Source of the DNA: Massilia agilis
Lineage (GTDB): Bacteria > Pseudomonadota > Gammaproteobacteria > Burkholderiales > Burkholderiaceae_D
Direction: 5' to 3'
NCBI RefSeq assembly: GCF_024756255.1
Contig: NZ_JANUHB010000001.1
Location: forward strand, 1,478,985 to 1,542,984
DNA: 64,000 nt
Positions 45,424 to 54,849 of the stretch are shown in pieces; position 1 is the stretch's first letter; every line of letters begins with the position of its first letter. Both the position numbers and the translations under genes were made by a program. Below the pieces are notes generated by a model, which was not told the origin of the DNA, made no database searches, and saw nothing but the letters and a program-made list of their open reading frames with translations.

Positions 45424-47150
45424 TTCTCGGCCACCGTGTCGGCGAACTGCAGGCGGTACAGGTTGGCGTACATGCCGCCGGCTGCCAGCAACTCGTCATG
45501 CGTGCCCTGCTCCACCACCCGCCCGTGCTCGAGCACGACGATGCGGTCGGCGCGCTCGATGGTCGAGAGGCGGTGCGCGATGACGATCGTGGTGCGGCCG
45601 GCCATGAGGGTGTCGAGCGCCGCCTGCACCGCGCGCTCGGACTCGTTGTCCAGCGCCGAGGTGGCCTCGTCCAGGATCAGGATCGGTGCGTCCTTGTAGA
45701 TCGCGCGGGCGATCGCCACGCGCTGGCGCTGGCCGCCGGACAGGCGCATGCCGTTCTCGCCGATCATCGTGTGCACGCCTTCGGGCAGCTTGTCCACCAC
45801 GTCGGCCAGGTGGGCGGCGCGGATCGCGGCCATCAGCCGCGCCTCGTCCACCTCGCGCGCGCCGTAGGCCACGTTGGCGGCCAGGGTGTCATCGAACAGC
45901 ACCACGTTCTGGCTCACCATGGCCAGTTGCTCGCGCAGGCTGGCCAGCGCGATCTCGGGATACGGCACACCGTCGAGCACGATGCGGCCGGCTTCCGGGT
46001 CGTAGAAGCGGGTGGCCAGGTTCACGAAGGTGGACTTGCCGCCGCCCGAAATGCCTACCAGCGCCACCGTCTTGCCGGCCGGGACGTCGAGCGTGATGTT
46101 GGTCAGCGCCGGGTTGTGCGCGCCGGGGTAGCGGAACGACACGCCCTCGAACCGCAGGTGGCCGCGGGCACGGCCCAGCACCCTGGTGCCGGTGTCTTCC
46201 TCGACCGGCGCGTCGATCATCTCGAACACGCTTTCGGCGGCGGCAATGCCGCGCTGGATCGGGCCGTTGACCTCGGCCAGCGCTTTCATCGGCGTGAGCA
46301 GCATGAGCATCATGGTTACGAAGTTGGTGAACTCGCCAGCCGACATCTGCGACTGCACCGCCAGCACGATCACCACCGACAGCGCGACCGCGGTGGCGAT
46401 CTGGGTGACCGGCGCGGTGGCCGCAAAGGCCACGGTCATGCGCTGCGAGAAGCCGCGCAGGGCCTCGCTGCGCTGGTGGAAGCGGCGCCGCTCGTAGGCT
46501 TCGCCGGCGAACACGCGGATCACCTGGTGGCCGCGCGCGGCCTCTTCCACCACCTGGGTCATCTCGGCCGTCACGCGCTGGTTGTCGCGGTTCAGGCGCC
46601 GCAGGCGGCCGGTGGTGGTGCGCACGATGGCGGCCGTCAGCGGCAGGATCACCACCGCCACCAGGGTCAGCTTCCAGTTCAAATACAACAGGCCCGCGAT
46701 CAGGCCCACCACCACCAGCGAATCGCGGATGCTGGCCACGAATACCGAGGTGATCATGTCCACCACCTGGCGCACGTCGCCCACCACGGTATTGATGATG
46801 CGGCCGGTCGACTCCTCGTGAAAGCGCGCCACCGGCAGGCGCAGCAGGCGCTCGAACACGTGCGCGCGCATGTCGTTGAGCACGCGGCTGATGACCCAGT
46901 TGTTCAGGTAGGCGGTGGCGAAGGTGCCGATCCCGCGCAGCACGAAGATCGAGATCAGCACGGCCGGGATCAGCCACAGGCTGAACGGGACCTTTTGCGT
47001 GAAGCCCTGGTCGATCAGCAGTTCGACGGCCTTGCCCAGCAGCGGCTGGGTGGCCGCGGTGAGCGCCATCGCGAGCATCGACATGAGGCCGCGCACGCGA
47101 TAGGGCTTGATGTACGCCCACAGGCGCTTGATGATGACACTATTTTCCAA
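45420..47150 (-). CDS. msbA: Lipid A export ATP-binding/permease MsbA
   Basis: A 576-residue half-transporter that flips lipid A-core across the inner membrane. A TTG at 47150 has an AAGGA ribosome site 5 bases upstream; a TTG at 47165 inside waaL would add five residues. Six helices occupy residues about 15-310, with a nucleotide domain after 335: Walker A VALVGISGGGKSTFVN, signature RLSGGQRQRVAIARA, Walker B APILILDEATSALDNESE. The N-terminus IIKRLWAYIKPYRVRGL is typical of MsbA. It lies between waaL and waaF in an overlapping LPS operon. Confidence 0.92.
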   Translation of the reverse strand: MENSVIIKRLWAYIKPYRVRGLMSMLAMALTAATQPLLGKAVELLIDQGFTQKVPFSLWLIPAVLISIFVLRGIGTFATAYLNNWVISRVLNDMRAHVFERLLRLPVARFHEESTGRIINTVVGDVRQVVDMITSVFVASIRDSLVVVGLIAGLLYLNWKLTLVAVVILPLTAAIVRTTTGRLRRLNRDNQRVTAEMTQVVEEAARGHQVIRVFAGEAYERRRFHQRSEALRGFSQRMTVAFAATAPVTQIATAVALSVVIVLAVQSQMSAGEFTNFVTMMLMLLTPMKALAEVNGPIQRGIAAAESVFEMIDAPVEEDTGTRVLGRARGHLRFEGVSFRYPGAHNPALTNITLDVPAGKTVALVGISGGGKSTFVNLATRFYDPEAGRIVLDGVPYPEIALASLREQLAMVSQNVVLFDDTLAANVAYGAREVDEARLMAAIRAAHLADVVDKLPEGVHTMIGENGMRLSGGQRQRVAIARAIYKDAPILILDEATSALDNESERAVQAALDTLMAGRTTIVIAHRLSTIERADRIVVLEHGRVVEQGTHDELLAAGGMYANLYRLQFADTVAEK

Positions 47151-48396
47151 TTTCTTCCTTTGCAAGCTGGCAGAACCCCACCAGCAAGAACACCGTCAGC
47201 GCGTAGAACAGGCAGGCCTTCATGGACCAGAAAATCACTTCGGTCAGGCCAAAGCAGAAATAGCTGGTGACCACCAGGAGGCCCGCCAGCGCCGGCGCGA
47301 ACGCCGCACTCGCGGCGCCGCGCGCACCGATCGCGCGCACGAAGTACACGAACGGCGCGGCAAACATGCCAAACCATGCCAGCAGGCCCGGAATGCCGCC
47401 GGTTGCCAGCGCCTGCAAGATCGCATTATGCAGGTGCGGCATCGTCAGCACCACCGGATCGAGCGCGCCCGCGGCCACGTAGCGGCCCAGGTACATCTTC
47501 ATCAGGTTCGGTTCGATCCCGAACAGCGGGTGGTCGCGGATCAGCATTATCGCGCCCTTCCACAATTCGAGCCGGATACCGACGTTGGTCACCTTGTTCC
47601 CGCCGCCGTCCCATGCGCGCACGTCGGCCAGCCCTTCGGCCATGCGCCCCTCCAGTCCGAGCGCGGGCACGAAGTACGCCCCCGCCAGCAAAACGGTCCC
47701 GGCCAGCAGGCCCAGGCGCACGCGCTGGCCGACGCCGCGTTCATGGCGCGACAGCACGTAGAAAATCACCGCCGCCGGCACCAGCGCGAGCAGGCCGCCG
47801 CGGGTGCCGGTCAGGAGCGAAGCCAGCAGCCCGGCCAGCGCGCCCAGCGCCGCCAGCGCGGCGCGCGCGCGCGAGTGGCGCAGGTCGATCGCCGCGACAA
47901 GCGACAATAGCCCCAGCAGCAGCGCCAGGTCGCCAAAGGTGATCGCATTGATCAGGCCACCAGGCCGCTCCTGGGCCAGGTCGAAGCGCTGGTAGGCCAC
48001 AAACGGCAGGCAGGCCAGCGCCCCGCCGACGGCGCCCCACCACAGCGCCTGGCGCGACGGCCGGCGCGCGAGCACCAGCGCCAGCGCCGATACCGCCAGC
48101 AGCATGCGCAGCGGCTTTTCGAGGTGGTTCGCGCTGGCCTCGGGCCGCAGCACGAAGCACAGCAACACAAATACGAAATTAATCAGAAATGCCGTTACAA
48201 CCAGGCGTGTATCATGCCAGTGGCGCGCGAGCGCGGCGCGGCACTCCTTGAACGACAACAAGGCCGACAGCAGCAACAGGTAACTGGTTGCGCTGGTGCC
48301 GGACAGGGTAATGAGACTGAGGAAAGGAAGAGAGAAGGCAAGCGCGGCGACCCACAAGGGCGACGCTTTGTAAGCTTTTGTCAAATTATTGTTCAT
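47140..48396 (-). CDS. waaL: O-antigen ligase family protein
   Basis: A 418-residue inner-membrane protein with about twelve hydrophobic segments and a large periplasmic loop. In the loop, MPHLHNAILQALATGGIPGL carries the conserved histidine of WaaL ligases, preceded by LLTGTRGGLLALVPAAV with its arginine. WaaL transfers O-antigen from undecaprenyl diphosphate to the lipid A core. The distinction from other Wzy/WaaL-fold proteins rests partly on linkage to msbA and waaF, with which it overlaps. It is divergent from the glycosyltransferase genes across a 47-base AT-rich gap. Confidence 0.83.
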   Translation of the reverse strand: MNNNLTKAYKASPLWVAALAFSLPFLSLITLSGTSATSYLLLLSALLSFKECRAALARHWHDTRLVVTAFLINFVFVLLCFVLRPEASANHLEKPLRMLLAVSALALVLARRPSRQALWWGAVGGALACLPFVAYQRFDLAQERPGGLINAITFGDLALLLGLLSLVAAIDLRHSRARAALAALGALAGLLASLLTGTRGGLLALVPAAVIFYVLSRHERGVGQRVRLGLLAGTVLLAGAYFVPALGLEGRMAEGLADVRAWDGGGNKVTNVGIRLELWKGAIMLIRDHPLFGIEPNLMKMYLGRYVAAGALDPVVLTMPHLHNAILQALATGGIPGLLAWFGMFAAPFVYFVRAIGARGAASAAFAPALAGLLVVTSYFCFGLTEVIFWSMKACLFYALTVFLLVGFCQLAKEEIGK

Positions 48397-48443
48397 TCAT
48401 ATTCTTGTAGGATATCCTTAACCCCAACCAACTCCAGCGACAC

Positions 48444-49292
48444 ATGCAGCCCTCACCGATTATTTCGCTCGTTATTACCACCTACGACCGGCCGGATGCG
48501 CTCGAAGCCGTCTTGGAGGGCTGTTTCGCGCAGGACGACAAGAACTTCGAAATCATTATCGCTGATGACGGCTCGACTGCCAACACGCGGGAGTGCATCG
48601 ACCGGCTGCGCGCGCGTTCGCCGGTGCCGCTGCTGCACGTATGGCAGCCCGACGAAGGCTTCCGCGCGGCCATGGTGCGCAATCGCGGCACGCTGGCCGC
48701 CACCGGCCAGTACATCGTGTTCCTCGATGGCGACTGCATCCCGCAGCGCGACTTCATCGCGCGCCACCGCGCACTGGCCGAGCCGGGCTTCATGGTGTCC
48801 GGCAGCCGGATCTTGCTCAGCAAGGAGCTGACCGCGCAGGTGCTGCGCGACCATATCTCCCTGCCCACGCTGGGCCTGGGCGCCAAGCTGCGCTACCGTT
48901 TCGCCGGCCACCTGAACAAGGTGCTGCAGCTGCTGGTGCGCTGGCCCGACGTGCTGCGCGTGCGGCGCCGCTTCACCTGGCGGCGGATCAAGTCGTGCAA
49001 CCTGGGCGTCTGGCGTGCCGACCTGGAACGGGTCAACGGCTTTGACGAAAGCTTCCAGGGCTGGGGCCACGAAGACGCCGACCTGGTGGTGCGCCTGTTC
49101 CACGCGGGGGTCAAGCGCAAGGATGGCGCGTTTGCCACCGAAGTGTTCCACCTGTGGCACCCCGAAGCGCAGCGCGACCAGGCCGCCAGCAACCGCCGCG
49201 TGGTGCTCGAGCGCGCCTCGCGCAAGATCACGCAGGCCGAAAAGGGGCTGCGCGAGCACCTGCGACACAGCCAGGCAGGTCCGGTAACATAG
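48444..49292 (+). CDS. Glycosyltransferase family 2 (pair A, copy 1)
   Basis: A 282-residue cytosolic GT-A glycosyltransferase. The nucleotide-binding strand is ISLVITTYDRPDALEAVLEG with the DD motif IIIADDGSTANT. VFLDGDCIPQRDFIARH holds the metal-binding DxD-like DGD. CNLGVWRADLERVNGFDESF then GWGHEDADLVVRLFHAG is the acceptor-side ED motif of the beta-1,4-galactosyltransferase-like C-terminal domain. It is closely similar to the next gene along its whole length (for instance GWGHEDADLVVRL, KDGAFATEVFHLWH). It probably acts on LPS core or a surface glycan. Donor and acceptor are unknown. Confidence 0.88.
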   Translation: MQPSPIISLVITTYDRPDALEAVLEGCFAQDDKNFEIIIADDGSTANTRECIDRLRARSPVPLLHVWQPDEGFRAAMVRNRGTLAATGQYIVFLDGDCIPQRDFIARHRALAEPGFMVSGSRILLSKELTAQVLRDHISLPTLGLGAKLRYRFAGHLNKVLQLLVRWPDVLRVRRRFTWRRIKSCNLGVWRADLERVNGFDESFQGWGHEDADLVVRLFHAGVKRKDGAFATEVFHLWHPEAQRDQAASNRRVVLERASRKITQAEKGLREHLRHSQAGPVT

Positions 49293-49344
49293 CAAGCACG
49301 GAAAGTAGTCGAATCATCATCACAACAATAACTACAACAAGAGC

Positions 49345-50199
49345 ATGACCAAACGTCCAACACTATCGGTTGTCATCAGCACCTACAACTGGCCCGAGGC
49401 GCTGCAGGCCGCGGTGGAAGGGTTTTTCTCGCAAACGGATATGGATTTCGAGATCGTCATCGCCGATGACGGCTCGCGCGAGGCCACCCGCGACTGCATC
49501 GAGCGCCTGCGCGAGCGCTCGCCAGTGCCGATCAAGCACGTATGGCAGCCGGACATCGGCTACCGGCTGGCGATGTCGCGCAACCGCGGCATTCGCGCCT
49601 CCAGCGGCGACTACGTGCTGCTGGTGGACGGCGACTGCGTCCCGCAACGCCATTTCGTCGCCCAGCACCGCAAGCTGGCGCGGCGCGGCTTCATGGTCAC
49701 CGGCAGCCGCATCCTGCTCAACCCGTCGGCCAGCGAGCGCGCGCTGGCCGGCCAGCTCGACCTGCAGTCGCTGGGGCTGTTCGACAAGCTGCGCATGCGC
49801 CTGTCGGGCGAAGCGAACAAGCTGGCCCAGCTGCTGTGGACCCTGCCCGACATCGGGCGCGAAAAAGCGCGCTTCTCGTTCCGCCGCATCAAGGGCTGCA
49901 ACATGGGCGTCTGGCGCGACGACCTCGAGCGCATCAACGGCTTCGACGAGAGTTTCACCGGCTGGGGCCACGAGGATGCCGACCTGGTGGTGCGCCTGTA
50001 CCACGCCGGCGTGATGCGCAAGGACGGCGCGTTCGCCACCGAGGTGTTCCACTTGTGGCACCGCGAGGCCAAGCGCGACCAGGAGTCCAGCAACCGCCGC
50101 GTGGTGCTCGAGCGCGCCGCCAACAAGACCACGCAAGCGGAGCGCGGGCTGCGCGACCACCAGGAGCTGGACGACCCGGAATATGCCAGCCACGCCTGA
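49345..50199 (+). CDS. Glycosyltransferase family 2 (pair A, copy 2)
   Basis: A 284-residue paralogue of the preceding gene, with the same landmarks: LSVVISTYNWPEALQAAVEG, IVIADDGSREAT, LLVDGDCVPQRHF, CNMGVWRDDLERINGFDESF, and GWGHEDADLVVRLYHAGVMR. The two differ mainly around residues 120-160. It starts 53 bases after its twin, and its last 17 bases overlap the next gene. A tandem duplication followed by divergence is the simplest reading. The two may add successive residues of related sugars. Confidence 0.88.
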   Translation: MTKRPTLSVVISTYNWPEALQAAVEGFFSQTDMDFEIVIADDGSREATRDCIERLRERSPVPIKHVWQPDIGYRLAMSRNRGIRASSGDYVLLVDGDCVPQRHFVAQHRKLARRGFMVTGSRILLNPSASERALAGQLDLQSLGLFDKLRMRLSGEANKLAQLLWTLPDIGREKARFSFRRIKGCNMGVWRDDLERINGFDESFTGWGHEDADLVVRLYHAGVMRKDGAFATEVFHLWHREAKRDQESSNRRVVLERAANKTTQAERGLRDHQELDDPEYASHA

Positions 50200-51253
50200 A
50201 CTGTCGATCGTCGTCCCCGCCTACAACGCCGCGCCCTTCATCGAGTCGTGCCTGGCGCCGGTTTTGCAGCAGATGACCCCGGCGCACGAGCTGGTGGTGA
50301 TCGACGACGGCTCGCGCGACAACACCGCCGCCCTGGTCGAAGGGCTGGCGCCGCAGTATCCGAACGCGCGCCTGCGCGTGGTGCGCCAGCCTAACCAGGG
50401 CATTGCCGGTGCGCGCAACCGCGGCCTGCTTGAGGCGGCCGGCGACTACCTGCTGTTCCTCGACGCCGACGACATCCTGCTGCCGGGCCTGCTGGCCGAC
50501 GTGGGCGCCGTGATCGCCGCGCACGCGCCGGACGTGATCGTGTTCGACTTCAACATGTGGCGGCCCGACAATCCACGCAAGAGCTATCCGGTCACGATGG
50601 GCCATGCGCCCGACACCCTTACCTGCGAGCGCGAAGCGATCCTGGCCACCTATTTCACCGACCGCCATACCTATGTGTGGGCGCACGTGTTCCGGCGTAC
50701 GATCTACCAACAGCAGGCGCAGCCGGTATTCCCGCCCGGGCGCTCCTACGAGGACGTGGCCGCGCTGGCGGGCCTGCTGGCGGACTGCCGCAGCCTGTTC
50801 CGGCTGGCGCGGCCGGGGGTGGATTACCGCCAGCATCCGGCCAGCCTGAAGAACGCGGTGTCGCCGTCCTGGTGCGAGGACTATGTGCTGGCCCTGCGGC
50901 ACGTCAAGCACCTGTTCGAGCAGCGGCCGGCCAGCCCCGCGCTGCGCATGCAGATCGACATCTGCGCCTGCCATTTTTTCATCGGCATGATCAAGGCCTC
51001 GTTCCAGCTGTCCTGGCGCGAAGGGACCGCCGCGCGACATCATGCCGGGCGCCTGTTCGCGGACGCGCTGTTCCATCCAGTGGAGCAAGTGCTGGACGCG
51101 ATGGAGCGCGGCACGCTGCCAAGCCGCGACCGCAAGGCCGACCGCGCGGCTGCGCTGCAGGCGCGCAAGGCGCTCTCCGGCAGCGTGGCCTTCAGCCTGG
51201 GCAAGACACTCAGCCGCCGCCTGAAGCAGTGGCAGCGCGCGCTCGCCGCCTGA
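50183..51253 (+). CDS. Glycosyltransferase family 2 (pair B, copy 1)
   Basis: A 356-residue GT-A enzyme: PELSIVVPAYNAAPFIESCL, VVIDDGSRDNTAALVEG, GARNRGLLEAAGDYLLFLDA with the DADD metal site. The C-terminal half (from about residue 215) is a helical domain including YVWAHVFRRTIYQQ, FPPGRSYEDVAALAGLLADC, and VDYRQHPASLKNAVSPSWC, as in WcaA/EpsJ-like transferases. Its start lies inside the previous gene by 17 bases. It is strongly similar to the next gene along its length. Confidence 0.88.
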   Translation: MPATPELSIVVPAYNAAPFIESCLAPVLQQMTPAHELVVIDDGSRDNTAALVEGLAPQYPNARLRVVRQPNQGIAGARNRGLLEAAGDYLLFLDADDILLPGLLADVGAVIAAHAPDVIVFDFNMWRPDNPRKSYPVTMGHAPDTLTCEREAILATYFTDRHTYVWAHVFRRTIYQQQAQPVFPPGRSYEDVAALAGLLADCRSLFRLARPGVDYRQHPASLKNAVSPSWCEDYVLALRHVKHLFEQRPASPALRMQIDICACHFFIGMIKASFQLSWREGTAARHHAGRLFADALFHPVEQVLDAMERGTLPSRDRKADRAAALQARKALSGSVAFSLGKTLSRRLKQWQRALAA

Positions 51254-51404
51254 AGCGCCTGCCGCCGGCGCCGCCCGCCACGACGCCGTCCGTTCCCCGC
51301 AACCCGCGCCGCGCGCCTTGATCCAGGCCGGCCGCACGCGCCGGGCGTCCCCCTACAATCGGCCGCTATCGGAGGGCGCCGTGGCGGCGCAAGGGGGTAC
51401 GCAT

Positions 51405-52493
51405 ATGCAGGCACAGCTGGCATCGCGCGGCAGCCCGGCCGTTTCGATCGTCGTACCGGCGTACAACGCGCAGGACCTGGTGGCAGCCTGCCTGCAGTCG
51501 ATCGTGCCGCAGATGACGGCGGCGCACGAACTGGTGCTGGTGGACGACGGCTCACGCGACCGCACGGCCGAACGCGCGCAGGCCGTGTTCGACGAGCGCC
51601 CCGGCCTGCGCGCGCGCCTGGTGCGCCAGCCGAACGGCGGCGTGGCGGCGGCACGCAACCGCGGCCTGCTGGAGGCGCGTGGCACCTACCTCTGTTTCTT
51701 GGACGCGGACGACCTGCTGCTGCCCGGCGCGCTGGCCGCGCTGGACCGGGCCATCGCGCACCACCATCCCGACGTGGTCGCGTGGGACTTCCTGATGTGG
51801 CACCCGCACAAGGAGCGCAAGACGCGCCGCGTCGCGCTGGGCTATGCGCCAGGGCAGAGCGTGACCGGCCGCGACGCCATCCTCTCGCCCTTCTTCGCCC
51901 ATCGCCACATGTACGTCTGGGCCCATGTGATACGGCGCGCCATCTACGCGGGCCTGCCGCAGCCGGTGTTCCCGCCGGGGCGCGCGTACGAGGACGTGGC
52001 CGTGCTGTCGCGGCTGCTGTCCGAATGCGCCACCATGGTCCACCTGCCGCTGCCGGCCGTCGCCTACCGCCAGCATGCGGCCAGCCTGACCCGCGCGATC
52101 TCGCCCGCGTGGTGCCTCGATTTCGCGCTGGCGCTGCGCCAGGTGAAATCGACCTTTGCCGAGCGCGGCGCCAGCCAGGCGCTGCGCCTTTTCATCGACG
52201 CGGCGGCCTGCCATTTCTACATCGGCATCGTCAAGAACTCCTACCAGCTGCCCTGGGCCCAGGGGCGCGCGGCGCGCAGGCAGGTCAAGGAGATCTTCCT
52301 CGACAGCCTGTTCCACGCACCTGGCCAGGTGCTGGACGCCATGGCCAGCGGCACGCTGCCCTGGCCCGACCCGGCGCGCGAGCGCGCGGTGGCGCGCCAG
52401 GTGCGCCTGGCCCTGGGCGACAGCCTCGGCTTCGCACTGGCCAGGGCCGCCAGCCGCCGCATCAAGCTGTGGCAGCGCATGGCGGCGGCCTAG
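51405..52493 (+). CDS. Glycosyltransferase family 2 (pair B, copy 2)
   Basis: A 362-residue paralogue of the preceding gene: VSIVVPAYNAQDLVAACLQS, LVDDGSRDRTAERAQ, GTYLCFLDADDLLLPGALAA, YVWAHVIRRAIYAGLPQPVF, FPPGRAYEDVAVLSRLLSEC, and VAYRQHAASLTRAISPAWC. An AAGGGGG ribosome site supports the ATG at 51405; an in-frame start at 51318 adds 29 residues unlike the family. It is last of four same-strand glycosyltransferases. Together they look like a branch of LPS outer core or O-unit assembly; the acceptor is unknown. Confidence 0.87.
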   Translation: MQAQLASRGSPAVSIVVPAYNAQDLVAACLQSIVPQMTAAHELVLVDDGSRDRTAERAQAVFDERPGLRARLVRQPNGGVAAARNRGLLEARGTYLCFLDADDLLLPGALAALDRAIAHHHPDVVAWDFLMWHPHKERKTRRVALGYAPGQSVTGRDAILSPFFAHRHMYVWAHVIRRAIYAGLPQPVFPPGRAYEDVAVLSRLLSECATMVHLPLPAVAYRQHAASLTRAISPAWCLDFALALRQVKSTFAERGASQALRLFIDAAACHFYIGIVKNSYQLPWAQGRAARRQVKEIFLDSLFHAPGQVLDAMASGTLPWPDPARERAVARQVRLALGDSLGFALARAASRRIKLWQRMAAA

Positions 52494-52674
52494 CCGCAAT
52501 CGTGCGCCCGCTCCCGCCCAAAATACCCATACTGGGTTGATTTTCCCGGCGCAACATTGCTTCCGCGCCGTGTTTTCTCTGCAACGCCAGCCTTAACTGA
52601 AGAGCAAAAAGCAGCAAAAGCCAGCAACGCGTGGTTACAATGCAATACGGGTACATTTCGCAAGGCGGGTGCAG

Positions 52675-54750
52675 ATGGAAGCTGTGAAGCCAGGCCTGGG
52701 GTTCCTGACCGGCGGGGGAAACATGGGTGCGCGCATCCGTGCCCACGACTGGTCGCATTCGCCGCTGGGTCCGATCGACGGCTGGCCGGGATCGCTGCGC
52801 AGCGCGCTGTCGCTGGTGCTCAACTCGAAATTCCCCTGCTACCTAGGCTGGGGGCCCGAGTTCACCATCCTGCACAACGACGCCTACCAGCCGCTGCTGG
52901 GCGAGAAATGCGCGCTCGGCCGGCCGCTGCGCGAGGTCTGGCCCGAGGCCTGGGACACGATCGGGCCGATCGTGGCGCGCGCGCTGGCCGGCGAAGCCAG
53001 CTATTTCGAGGACCTGCCGCTCATCCTGGAGCGGCACGGCTACCGCGAGCAAACCTACTACACCTTCTCGTACAGCCCGGTGCGCGCGGACGACGGCAGT
53101 GTCGGCGGCATCCTGTGCACGGTGATCGAGACCACCGCCAAGGTGCAGGCGATCGCCGAGCTGCAGGAAAAGGAGGATGCGCTGCGCCACCTGAACGAGC
53201 GCCTGGCGCACCAGGCGGCGGCGCACGCGGCCGACCGCGACCGCTTATGGCGCATTTCGCAGGACGTGATGGCGGCCGCTTCGCTGGCCACCGGGCGCTT
53301 CCTGACGGTCAACCCGGCATTCAGTGACACCTTCGGCTGGAGCGAGCACGAGGCGACCAGCGTGCCGTTCATGGACCTGGTCCACCCCGACGACAAGCAG
53401 GACGTGGCGCAGCACATGCAGGTGCTGGCCGGCGGCACGCCGCTGGTGCGCTACGAGAACCGCGTGATGCACAAGGACGGCTCGCACCGCTGGGTGTCGT
53501 GGACCATCGTGCCCGAAGGCGAACTGCTGTACGGCGTGGCGCGCGACATCACCGCCGAAAGGCAGCAGCGCGAGGCGCTGCGCCAGGCCGAGGACGCGCT
53601 GCGCCAGTCGCAGAAGATGGAGGCGGTGGGCCAGCTCACCGGCGGCCTGGCGCACGACTTCAACAACATGCTGGCCGGGGTGGCGGGCCACCTGGAGCTC
53701 ATGAAGCTCAAGCTCAGGCTGGGCCAGACCGCCGACCTGGGCGAGCGCATCGACACCGCGCTGGGCGCCACCCAGCGCGCGGCGGCGCTCACCCACCGCC
53801 TGCTGGCGTTCTCGCGGCGCCAGGCGCTCGACCCCAAGCCGACCGACGTGAACACGCTGGTCGCCTCGATGATGGACCTGGTCACGCACACCGCCGGGCC
53901 GTCGATCAAGCTCGAAACCAGGCTGGCAACGTCGCTCTGGACCACCTTCTGCGATCCCAACCAGCTCGAAAGCGCCCTGCTCAACCTGGCCAACAACGCG
54001 CGCGACGCGATGCCCGACGGCGGGCTGCTCCTGATCGAGACCAGCAACGTGGTGCTGGACGAAGCGGCCGCGGCGCATCACCCGGGCCTGCGCGCGGGCG
54101 AGCACGTGGCCATCAGCGTGAGCGACAACGGCAGCGGCATGACGCCGGACGTGCTGGCGCGCGCGTTCGACCCGTTCTTCACCACCAAGCCGCTCGGCCG
54201 CGGCACCGGGCTCGGGCTGTCGATGGTGTACGGCTTTGCCACCCAGTCGCACGGGCACGTGCGCATCAGCTCCGAGGCCGGGCTGGGCACCACGGTGCGG
54301 CTGACGCTGCCGCGCCACGTGGCCGGCGACCAGGAAACCCAGCCGCGCCATCCGGACGCCGCCCCCGATGGCGGGCAAGGCAAGGGCGTGGTGATGGTGG
54401 TGGACGACGAGGAGAACATCCGCGCGGTGATGGCCGAAGTGCTGGGCATGCACGGCTACACGGTGGCGCTGGCCGCCGACGCGCACGCCGCGCTGCGGCA
54501 GCTGCACGCGGGCCTGGCGCCGGACTTGCTGGTCACCGACATCGGCCTTCCCGGCGGGATGAACGGGCGCCAGCTGGCCGACATCGCGCGCGCGCATTGG
54601 CCGCAGTTGCCGGTGCTGCTGGTGACCGGGTATGCGGAGGGCACGGTGATGAAGAACGAGCCGCTGCCGCCGCAGATGGAGCTGCTGGTCAAACCGTTTG
54701 CCATGAATGCGCTGCTGGCGCGCGTGCGCGCGCTGGTGTCGCGGCGTTAG
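52675..54750 (+). CDS. PAS-domain hybrid sensor histidine kinase
   Basis: A 691-residue cytosolic protein. Residues about 20-160 form a PAS-like N-terminal module (WSHSPLGPIDGWPGSLRSAL) found in many soluble kinases. A second PAS domain covers about 195-300 (FGWSEHEATSVPFMDLVHPD). The H-box phosphoacceptor is His327 (LTGGLAHDFNNMLAG). The ATPase domain has NLANNARDAMPDGG, VSDNGSGMTP and GRGTGLGLSMVYGF. A receiver domain at about 575-690 carries the phospho-Asp at 622 (LLVTDIGLPGGMNG). No membrane segment is seen, so the signal is cytosolic. No partner regulator is adjacent. GTG at 52669 is an alternative start. Confidence 0.9.
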   Translation: MEAVKPGLGFLTGGGNMGARIRAHDWSHSPLGPIDGWPGSLRSALSLVLNSKFPCYLGWGPEFTILHNDAYQPLLGEKCALGRPLREVWPEAWDTIGPIVARALAGEASYFEDLPLILERHGYREQTYYTFSYSPVRADDGSVGGILCTVIETTAKVQAIAELQEKEDALRHLNERLAHQAAAHAADRDRLWRISQDVMAAASLATGRFLTVNPAFSDTFGWSEHEATSVPFMDLVHPDDKQDVAQHMQVLAGGTPLVRYENRVMHKDGSHRWVSWTIVPEGELLYGVARDITAERQQREALRQAEDALRQSQKMEAVGQLTGGLAHDFNNMLAGVAGHLELMKLKLRLGQTADLGERIDTALGATQRAAALTHRLLAFSRRQALDPKPTDVNTLVASMMDLVTHTAGPSIKLETRLATSLWTTFCDPNQLESALLNLANNARDAMPDGGLLLIETSNVVLDEAAAAHHPGLRAGEHVAISVSDNGSGMTPDVLARAFDPFFTTKPLGRGTGLGLSMVYGFATQSHGHVRISSEAGLGTTVRLTLPRHVAGDQETQPRHPDAAPDGGQGKGVVMVVDDEENIRAVMAEVLGMHGYTVALAADAHAALRQLHAGLAPDLLVTDIGLPGGMNGRQLADIARAHWPQLPVLLVTGYAEGTVMKNEPLPPQMELLVKPFAMNALLARVRALVSRR

Positions 54751-54849
54751 ATCGGGTCGTTAGTTTGCTTATTGATAAGATGTGCAGTAATATTGCCCTA
54801 CGGAAATAACAATAAACCGGATCTCCGGTCCGGGCCCTAGGGAAACTGC

